Below, one piece after another: positions 58,460 through 64,000 of a stretch of 64,000 bases of DNA (positions are counted from its first letter, which is position 1; every line of letters starts with the position of its first letter). Source of the DNA: Agriotes lineatus (Eukaryota > Arthropoda > Insecta > Coleoptera > Elateridae); the NCBI GenBank assembly GCA_940337035.1, contig CALNHX010005150.1, positions 1-64,000 of the forward strand, in the 5' to 3' direction. Made by a program: the position numbers and the translations under genes. Below the pieces are notes generated by a model that had not been told where the DNA came from, made no database searches, and worked only from the letters and a program-made list of their open reading frames with translations.

Positions 58460-61022
58460 CACTACACTGTTTAGCTACCTCTTTTACGGTAGGTATTTTT
58501 AGGTCACTTCTAAGAATGTTGTTGGTTACGTACCATGGGGCGTTAGTGATTTGGCGTAGTACCTTTGATTGAAATCGTTCTAGTATTTCTATGTTGGAGT
58601 TTGCAGCTGAACCCCATAACTGTAATCCATAACTCCATATGGGTTTTAATATTACTTTATACAGAAGCACTTTATTTTCTAATGTTAGCTGCGACTTTTT
58701 CCCTATTAACCAATAAAGCTGTTGAAGTTTAATATTCAGTTGTTTCTTTTTTGCTTCAATGTGTGGTCTCCAAGTTAGACGTCTTCGAGGTTCATGCCTA
58801 GGTATTTGGCTTCCGTGTTTTGAGGTATAGCTTGTCCATTCAAATATATTGGTGGGCAAGTCAACCGTTTTGTGGTAAAGGTTACATGTGTTGATTTCTG
58901 CTCATTAACTCTGATTCTCCAGGTCTGTAGCCATTTTTCGATTTCGTTTATATTTTCTTGAACCATAGTCGAAGCAATTTCTGGATCTCTGTGAGATGCA
59001 ATTACTGTGGTGTCGTCAGCGAAAGTTGCTACTACTGTATCTTGCAGTGCTGGTAAGTCTGAGGTGAAGATCAGATATAGGATTGGTCCCAGGATACTCC
59101 CTTGCGGAACGCCTGATATGATAGTTTTAAGACTTGTTTGTTCATCTTCGTATCTAACATAGAACTGCCTGTCTTGTAGGTATGAGTGTAATAGAAGATA
59201 GACGTTGTATGGTAAATGTTGTTTGATTTTATAGAGTAAGCCAGGGTGCCAAACCTTATCGAAGGCTTGAGACACGTCAAGAAATACCGCTGAGCAGTAT
59301 CTTCCTTCTTCGATGGCGGAATTTATTTGACGTACTACTCGATGCACCTGCTCTATAGTGCCATGGTTCTCCCTGAAGCCGAACTGATGTTCTGGGATTA
59401 GTTGTTTTTGATCTAATATTGGCTTCAGTCTTTTAAGGAAAAGCTTTTCGAATACTTTCGAAATAACTGGCAGCAGGCTAATTGGCCTATATGAGGCAAC
59501 ATTTTGTGGATCTTTTCCAGGTTTGACTATTAGAATGATCTCTGCTATTTTCCAAGAGGCTGGGAAGTAGTTTAACCTTAGGGCTGCATTGAAGAGTTCA
59601 GTTATGTTTCTTAATATGTTTTCTGGCAGCTCTTTGAGCACTTTACCGGTAATATTATCCCATCCGGGTGCTTTTTTACTACTAATTTCTTTGTTTATTA
59701 CTTGTCTAACTTCTTGTATTTTAAATTTTTGTAATGGAAGCTCCATTTGTAAAGGTGATTCTAAAAACGTGTGAACTTCTTTTTCTTCCTCCTCTGTAAC
59801 TGTTCTGGGGAACGGGCTGAAGGTTTTTTCGAGATGTTCTGCAAAAACGTGCGCCTTTTCTGTGTTTGTTCTAGCCCATTTGCCATTTTCAAGTTTTATA
59901 GGAGAATTATGTTGATGGGGACGCTTGATCCTTTTTGTTGCCTTCCACAAAGAATAATTTGTGTCTTTGGTTGCAGATAATTCTTGTAAGTGTTTCTGGA
60001 TAGCCGTGTTCCTTTCTTCTATTAGTATTTGCTTTAATTCTTTTGTTGCTTTGTTGTAGCTGGTTCTGTCTTGAGGAGATCTAGACTGTTGCCATTTTTT
60101 CCTTAATTTTCGTTTTTCTATGATTTTTTCTTTGACGGTGCTGGAGCAGATTTTCTGTTGCAAATTGCTGGTCATGTTTGGGGTGGCTGTCCATGCAGCT
60201 TTCTGAAGAGCTAGGGTCAATAAGTCGACAGCTGCGTCTACTTCTTCCTTAGTTTTTAGTGAAAAGTTAAAGCAGTTTTTGCTGAGTATATCAGAAAACA
60301 GAAACCAGTTTGTTTTACTATTACATAATGTATGGGATCTAACTTTATGTTCCGTAATCGCATCCAGAGTAGCAATTATGGGGGAATGGTCGGACGAAAG
60401 ATCAAGACACGACTGAATATTTAGATGTGTAGTAGGTATGCCTTTTGTTATGCAAAAATCTAACAAATCTGGAATACGTCTTCTATCTGCGGGCCAGTAT
60501 GTGGGTTCGCCCGTGGTCAAAGGTGTTAAATTATTATGTAGCATCGCTAGATAGAGCTGTCTTCCCCTTGGTGTTGGTGTGTTTGATCTGCAGCCCCACC
60601 ATGGGTGCTTGGCATTGAAATCCCCTCCGCTAATAAACCTGTTTCCAAGTGTATCGAAATATTGTTTAGATTGTTCATTTGTAATTTTGTGTTTTGGTGG
60701 AGAATATACAGAGGATAACGTGATGGGTCCAATATGATCATGCACTGTAACAGTGGTAGCTTGAATAAAGTCTTTTGCGAAATTTTCATTTGCATGATGT
60801 TTTATAGATGTTTTAATTATGAGGGCAGCACCTCCGTGAGCTTTACCGTCTGGATGTGGTGTGTCGTAAACTGAATAACCTGGAACACTTAGATAGCTTT
60901 TGCTGGTAAAATGCGTTTCGCAGATGAACATAACATCTATGTTTTGAAGTACTAAAAATGTTTTTAATTCTTGGCTTCGTTGTGCCAAGCCGTTAGCATT
61001 CCAGACACCGATTTTTAGTAAA

Positions 61023-61545
61023 TTAGCCATTATTAGTTTTGTTTATGAGAGCAGTGATAATATTTAATAGTGTATCCATTCTTTCTGCCAGTTTTTGCAC
61101 TATTTCTTCTAATTTGTTTATGCGATCGTTGTGTTGTGTAGCCGGAGGCTGAACCGAATCATTTGCTAGTGGATTACTCTTTAGCTTTTGTAGATAAGGG
61201 TAGTTTGTTTGTGTTGATGAAGGATTGATGGAATTTCCGGGACTTTGAAATGTAAGTGGGTTTTTCTGCGCTTGTACTTGCCTTTCTTTTAGCATCTTTT
61301 CTCTAAGAGTGGGGTATAGTTTCTGTTGCAGTTGTTTCCGCACAATGCATCCTTTATAACTGGCAGGGTGATTTTGTTTACAGTTGTAACATACTACGTC
61401 TCTTCTTTTTTCGGTCCACGTGCAATTGGCGGTAAGATGGTTACCTGCACATTTAACGCAATTTGGCTGCCTATAGCAATAATTTTTAGTATGCCCGAAG
61501 GCTTGGCATTTTATGCATTGAGGAATATCGCGTATTTATAAAATT
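61023..61545 (-). pseudogene. Jockey ORF1 (gag-like), C-terminal part
   Basis: In the minus strand the frame opens near 61545 and shows retroviral-type zinc knuckles: CIKCQAFGHTKNYC, CVKCAGNHLTANC and CYNCKQNHPASYKGC. A basic, Gln- and Asn-rich segment and a C-terminal coiled coil (NDRINKLEEIVQKLAERMDT) follow, ending at 61023 with NKTNNG. ORF1 proteins bind LINE RNA and carry it to the nucleus. The part before the knuckles is missing or out of frame because the copy is 5'-truncated. Its stop overlaps the start of ORF2, the normal Jockey arrangement. Confidence 0.85.
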
Positions 61546-61584
61546 GAATTCTTACAGTACACGACTGTTCGCTTTGAGCAACCT

Positions 61585-62161
61585 TACCTAAAGTTAATAT
61601 GCAATTTTTCGTATTAAATACAAATTCCTTAAACTCCAGTTCATTGACTATTAAGGTAGATTTTACAAATTCCGCCCTAAATTCGACGTTTATTTTTATT
61701 GGGTTATTATGCTGTTTTAATGTTGTCTCAATATGTTTCATAAACAACACGAAACAATCTTCAAAGAAAATGGGTAGTTTCTTGTGTGTTAGGTTAATAA
61801 TAATTCCAGCATGAATCCTTGATTTGAACGCTGTTACTAAATCCTTCCAAATTACACGACCTCCAAGATTCTTTTCTCGTAGTTTGTTATTTGCAAACGT
61901 GATTCCACCACCACTTGTAGTACTAAATCGATTTTTAAATAATGGTTCATACCTGTAGAATTGCCCCAGAACAGCTTGTAGGTGTTTTTTCTCAGATAAT
62001 GTAAATGATGAATCACCTTGTTTATTATTAACTAGTTTAATATTAAAACTAATTAATTTAATGTACTTTTGAATTTTTTCATTTTGCAACTGGTGCTTTT
62101 TATAAGCTTCTTTCATCATACGCAGCACTAAGTCAATATTATTTAAAAATTCCTTAGACAT
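61585..62161 (-). pseudogene. Polinton DNA polymerase B, N-terminal exon
   Basis: From ATG 62161 (MSKEFLNNIDLVLRMMKEAY) an open frame reads SEKKHLQAVLGQFYRYEPLF, WKDLVTAFKSRIHAGIIINL and VFNTKNCILTLG, where the Jockey LINE begins. After the LINE the same exon meets the 53-bp intron and continues at 55505. The order (a VTAF.SRI block, a FNTKN block, then a SGxxL...VNINK block) is that of the long N-terminal region of insect Polinton polymerases, before the exonuclease. Residues after TLG in the longer open frame come from the LINE and do not belong. A TATA-like TTTATAAG lies about 70 bp upstream of the ATG. No break is seen in this exon. Confidence 0.78.
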
Positions 62162-62507
62162 TTTTATTGTTATGTATAAAAACACTAAATGCTAACAGTG
62201 AACTACATATTCAAGCGAAGATTTTTCCCTTATAAACCATGCATTTCCCACCTTTTAATGTTTGTTCTAACAAGGAGTCGATAAGAATTCATAAACAGAT
62301 AAGTGTCAATTATTAACATTAATGTTAAGCGATAGATATTCAAGGTATTGTTTTTTCTTAAATATAAACTGCTTCATACACCTTTAAGCAACATAAAACA
62401 ATTACTAGTCACCCCTCTTTATTAATTTTATAACCATACAAATATTTCACAAACAAACAAACAAAAATTAAGTATTAAGAAAGTAAGTTACTATAATTTT
62501 TTTATAT
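62162..62507. promoter_or_regulatory. Spacer with putative polB promoter
   Basis: AT-rich, no ORF of note. Minus-strand GGTTTATAAGGG (about 62228-62239) is a TATA-like candidate for polB and TTCACTG near 62200 a weak initiator. The remainder serves as the 3' region of the small-gene cluster. Confidence 0.4.
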
Positions 62508-62690
62508 CTAAAATTGATTAATTAATTCACCCCATACTTCCTCATCTTCATCCTCGGGAATTGTTGGTTGTGTTCGTAAAACAAGCCTATCCAAAATATT
62601 TTTGGTAATTTGTCGCTCTGCTAAAGTTGATTGTAAACTCGTAGGAGAATTTTTATTCAATGGTGTTGAAAAGCGTTCTGTAGTAGACAT
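62508..62690 (-). CDS. Small acidic protein, fourth gene of the upstream cluster
   Basis: A 60-codon frame, MSTTERFSTPLNKNSPTSLQ to EDEDEEVWGELINQF. It has a Ser/Thr/Pro-rich N-terminus, a short predicted helix (ERQITKNILDRLVLR) and an acidic C-terminus ending in aromatic residues, a pattern seen in some single-strand-binding proteins and transcription-factor partners, but the family is unknown to me. Its ATG is 3 bp after the stop of the preceding gene. It is intact, and the last gene before polB on the same strand. Confidence 0.5.
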   Translation of the reverse strand: MSTTERFSTPLNKNSPTSLQSTLAERQITKNILDRLVLRTQPTIPEDEDEEVWGELINQF

Positions 62691-62693
62691 ATA

Positions 62694-62991
62694 TTAATTT
62701 TTAACTGTACACATACGTATCCTTTTGCAGGGAACCGATGAAAAAATACCACTATCTTGAAATTCATCATATTCATTTACACCTAGAATTGATATTAATG
62801 GTTTGTACATACATTCATCGCACCAATTACTACTGCTCTTGAGAGCTTCTATCACATAGCGTTTATTGTTGGAAAGTTTGATATTATTTATAACATGTAC
62901 ATATTGGTAATTATTAAAACGTTCATCGTTCATAAAACACGAATTACACAAATTTATGGACTGACTTGAATTAAAAACGCGAAACCCTCAT
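62694..62991 (-). pseudogene. Small CxxC zinc-ribbon-like protein, third gene of the cluster, one frameshift
   Basis: The likely start is the ATG in ATTATGAGG at 62991, which overlaps the TGA stop of the previous gene (ATGA). After MRVSRF a 1-bp change in a T run shifts the frame. The rest is open from about 62965: LCNSCFMNDERFNNYQY, VINNIKLSNNKRYVIEALKS, NWCDECMYKPLISIL and a basic end PCKRIRMC. Two CxxC pairs about 45 residues apart (CNSC and CDEC) could bind one zinc. Family not recognised. It sits in a run of four genes with almost no spacers. Confidence 0.5.
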
Positions 62992-63287
62992 AATGTAAAA
63001 TAGTCTTTTTTGGTAACCACACTATATTTTGCTGCAAATAGTTTAAAATTTGGTTCCGAATAATTTCGTTCACACACACACTCTTGCAACACTTCTTCAG
63101 TCCAAACTGGTACTTCGACTACACCTTGAAGGACTACATCATTTAATTCTCGAATGTGTTGGAACCAGTTGAGGTGAAGGTGTTCTTTCAGAGTCTGTGG
63201 AAGTTGAAGCGTTTGTATGTAACTCAACGAATAAGTCCAACATATAGTCTTCGTTGAGTGGTAAAGCAGAGATGATGGTTGATACAT
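62988..63287 (-). CDS. Unrecognised protein, second gene of the cluster
   Basis: A 99-codon frame from ATG 63287 (MYQPSSLLYHSTKTICWTYS) to TGA at 62988. Visible features are a helical LPQTLKEHLHLNWFQHIREL, VVEVPVWTEEVLQECVCERN and SEPNFKLFAAKYSVVTKKDY. No membrane segment or signal peptide. I do not recognise it. The start is 2 bp after the stop of the first cluster gene, and its stop overlaps the next ATG, so the spacing decides the starts. No break is seen. Confidence 0.5.
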   Translation of the reverse strand: MYQPSSLLYHSTKTICWTYSLSYIQTLQLPQTLKEHLHLNWFQHIRELNDVVLQGVVEVPVWTEEVLQECVCERNYSEPNFKLFAAKYSVVTKKDYFTL

Positions 63288-63289
63288 TT

Positions 63290-63604
63290 TTAAATTCTTT
63301 CAAATTTCACTGCTACAGCACCATTTTCTTTCCCCACATCGATTTCACCAGTAAAAATTAATGCTGTCTTATTGATTTTCTTCTTCATAGAAATCACCCT
63401 TTCGTCATTAATCATCTTGGCAATGCGAGCTGGTAGGAAGATAGAATTTTTACTAGTTTCAACAACCACTTGCCTCCCATACTCAGTGTTTAGCGATTTA
63501 ATATCCACCAACTTGTATTTTTTGTTTAATTCCATATCCCGAATTTTTAAGGTTGGTTTAAACTCAAGTTGTCCAACAGCATTAATATCTTGGAAGCTGT
63601 TCAT
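63290..63604 (-). CDS. Putative OB-fold single-strand-binding protein, first gene of the cluster
   Basis: A 104-codon frame from ATG 63604 (MNSFQDINAVGQLEFKPTLK). The core LNKKYKLVDIKSLNTEYGRQ and VVVETSKNSIFLPARIAKMI alternates hydrophobic strands in the manner of an OB fold, and a second strand region is TALIFTGEIDVGKENGAVAV. Similar short proteins with a 'TKYG...V.L..G..FLP.R' core recur in insect mobile elements. A role in binding single-stranded DNA during protein-primed replication would fit its place upstream of polB, but that is inference. It is intact. Confidence 0.5.
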   Translation of the reverse strand: MNSFQDINAVGQLEFKPTLKIRDMELNKKYKLVDIKSLNTEYGRQVVVETSKNSIFLPARIAKMINDERVISMKKKINKTALIFTGEIDVGKENGAVAVKFERI

Positions 63605-63674
63605 TATAGTTTATTTTGTATAGGTATATTTTTTCTTAAATTGTTGTGCAACTATTTACGTAGTAATATTGTAC

Positions 63675-64000
63675 AGTGAGCGCCAAAAAGCATTGGTCAG
63701 TTTAAATTTTTAATAACAATTTATTTGCTTAAATTACACAGTTAATCAGAACTATTTCTTAAAGACTAAGAATGGGAGATTTACTTATGAAAAATGCTGT
63801 CGGTTAAATGACTCCCCTCTTGTTGAATGCACTCTTTTAAACGGTGGCCGAAATCTCTCATCACACGTTGCCGCATATCCTGCAGTATAGCTTCAATATT
63901 TTCCCGAATAAACATTTTAAGCTTTTCCAGATTTCTTATCTTTCTTGTAAATACTCTGCTCTTCAAGTAATCCCAAAGAAAAAATCAGGAGTGGTTATGT
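63675..64000 (-). mobile_element. Tc1/mariner-like element, terminal part (continues past the window)
   Basis: A terminal sequence CAGTGAGCGCCAAAAAGCAT follows a TA (TTGTA) at 63672-63674. Inside, the minus strand encodes the end of a transposase. The sequence to the right edge belongs to the same element. The opposite end is outside the window. Confidence 0.7.
63781..64000 (-). pseudogene. Mariner-like transposase, C-terminal fragment
   Basis: The frame reads FFLWDYLKSRVFTRKIRNLE, then KMFIRENIEAILQDMRQRVM and RDFGHRLKECIQQEGSHLTD, ending in IFHK at 63781. An FFLWGYLK-like block followed by helices and RL..C is the standard end of many insect mariner-type transposases. In the visible frame a TGA lies just before FFLW, at a T run (about 63977-63985), so a frameshift is likely; the aspartates of the catalytic triad lie off the window. 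Confidence 0.7.

Larger units (their letters stand above)
55768..61030 (-). pseudogene. Jockey ORF2: endonuclease and reverse transcriptase, broken by a frameshift and a hAT insertion
   Basis: ATG at 61030 overlaps the end of ORF1 by 8 bp. The endonuclease begins LLKIGVWNANGLAQRSQELK, with ICETHFTS and GGDFNAKHPWWGC. Reverse transcriptase blocks are KAPGWDNITGKVLKELP, YRPISLLPVISKVFEKLF, HQFGFRENHGTIEQ, VFLDVSQAFDKVWH, SGVPQGSILGPILY and the active site VATFADDTTVIA. The 751-codon frame ends at 58775 after EAKYLGMNLE because of a 1-bp deletion; the frame that continues reads RLTWRPHIEAKKKQLN and LKPIWSYGLQLWGSA. The gene is then split at 58459/55898 by the hAT element and ends beyond it (NQLAHRLLDEQHDTRRLKRF) at a TAA at 55768. 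Jockey clade by motif style and ORF1 zinc knuckles. Confidence 0.93.
55567..61584 (-). mobile_element. 5'-truncated Jockey-clade LINE inside polB
   Basis: On the minus strand the element ends in poly(A) (seen as T at 55567-55581). TACCTAAAGTT occurs at 55556-55566 and again at 61585-61595, an 11-bp target duplication. Without the hAT inserted in it the LINE is about 3.46 kb: the zinc-knuckle end of ORF1, all of ORF2 and a ~190-bp 3' UTR. It is 5'-truncated in ORF1. Confidence 0.92.
35003..63674. mobile_element. Decayed Polinton/Maverick with nested insertions
   Basis: The stretch between the satellite and a mariner-like end contains the diagnostic Polinton set: retroviral-type integrase, protein-primed DNA polymerase B, FtsK/A32-type packaging ATPase, adenovirus-type cysteine protease, penton-like jelly-roll protein, PLA2-domain protein and DUF8207-type protein. 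Non-Polinton inserts account for about 15.6 kb: 35868-41265 LTR element, 43423-44454 foldback, 50480-53529 hAT-like, 55567-61584 Jockey with hAT. About 13 kb remains. The left end may be AGTAGGTGAGATCAG at 35003, since Polintons start with AG; the right terminal inverted repeat is not visible. Whether the leftmost two genes belong to the element is inferred from position and from similar intron sizes. Every conserved gene but the ATPase shows damage. Confidence 0.7.

Noticed and set aside
58281..58859. 192-codon minus-strand frame as a separate gene
   Set aside because: It is the frame-shifted continuation of Jockey ORF2 running into hAT terminal sequence; residues after KQCSA come from the transposon.
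61511..62185. 224-codon frame as a self-standing gene
   Set aside because: Its first part is the polB N-terminal exon and its last residues are Jockey DNA; the GTG at 62185 is also an unlikely start, ATG 62161 being better.
1..64000. rRNA, tRNA or other structural RNA genes
   Set aside because: No rRNA landmark and no cloverleaf with A/B boxes was recognisable by eye; a covariance search would be needed to exclude a degenerate tRNA in the SINE-like insert.

Overview
The window looks like eukaryotic, repeat-dominated heterochromatin, most likely from an insect. The grounds are short GT-AG introns of 53-59 bp, AT-rich spacers, and RTE-like, Jockey, hAT, Penelope-like, mariner-like and Polinton elements beside a large satellite array. 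I would not name the species; no ordinary single-copy host gene is recognisable. Nearly everything is a mobile element, a relic of one, or satellite.

Layout. (1) 1-2466: 3' part of an RTE-like non-LTR retrotransposon on the minus strand, with an open endonuclease/reverse transcriptase frame running off the left edge. (2) 2467-35002: an array of ~270-bp satellite monomers arranged in higher-order repeats, including two adjacent copies of a 4,638-bp super-unit. It is interrupted by a Crypton-like tyrosine-recombinase element (26851-29005), a solo LTR (30096-31652), a palindromic MITE (32640-32829), a Penelope-like fragment inside large inverted repeats (32832-33502) and a SINE-like insert (34480-34722). 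(3) 35003 to ~63674: one heavily nested, decayed Polinton/Maverick. In order it carries an unknown gene (+), a matrix metalloproteinase (-), a small ORF (-), a penton-like jelly-roll capsid gene (-), an adenovirus-type protease (-), a phospholipase-A2-domain protein (-), the packaging ATPase (+), a DUF8207-type protein (+), a fibre-like ORF (+), a chromodomain integrase (+), protein-primed DNA polymerase B (-) and four tightly packed small genes (-). Later insertions split it: a non-autonomous LTR element inside the unknown gene, a ~1-kb foldback (itself hit by a MITE), a hAT-like element inside polB, and a Jockey LINE inside polB that was hit in turn by a SPIN/GTF2IRD2-like hAT. Removing these leaves about 13 kb, near a normal Polinton size. 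(4) 63675-64000: the terminal part of a Tc1/mariner-like element.

How the genes fit together: the Polinton genes form a virus-like set (integrase plus protein-primed polymerase for replication and insertion; ATPase, protease, capsid and PLA2 proteins for virion assembly and entry). Most carry stops or frameshifts, so this copy is dead. Parts with longest intact or nearly intact frames are the packaging ATPase (with an intron inside its Walker A motif), the 595-aa hAT transposase, and the DDE transposase inside polB (one nonsense codon).

Most interesting points: a secreted-type matrix metalloproteinase and an unrecognised gene apparently carried as Polinton cargo; a compact four-gene module upstream of polB; a hAT-like transposase family with an exact 8-bp target duplication; and satellite super-repeats. 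No computation or database search was possible; family names come from motif recognition by eye.
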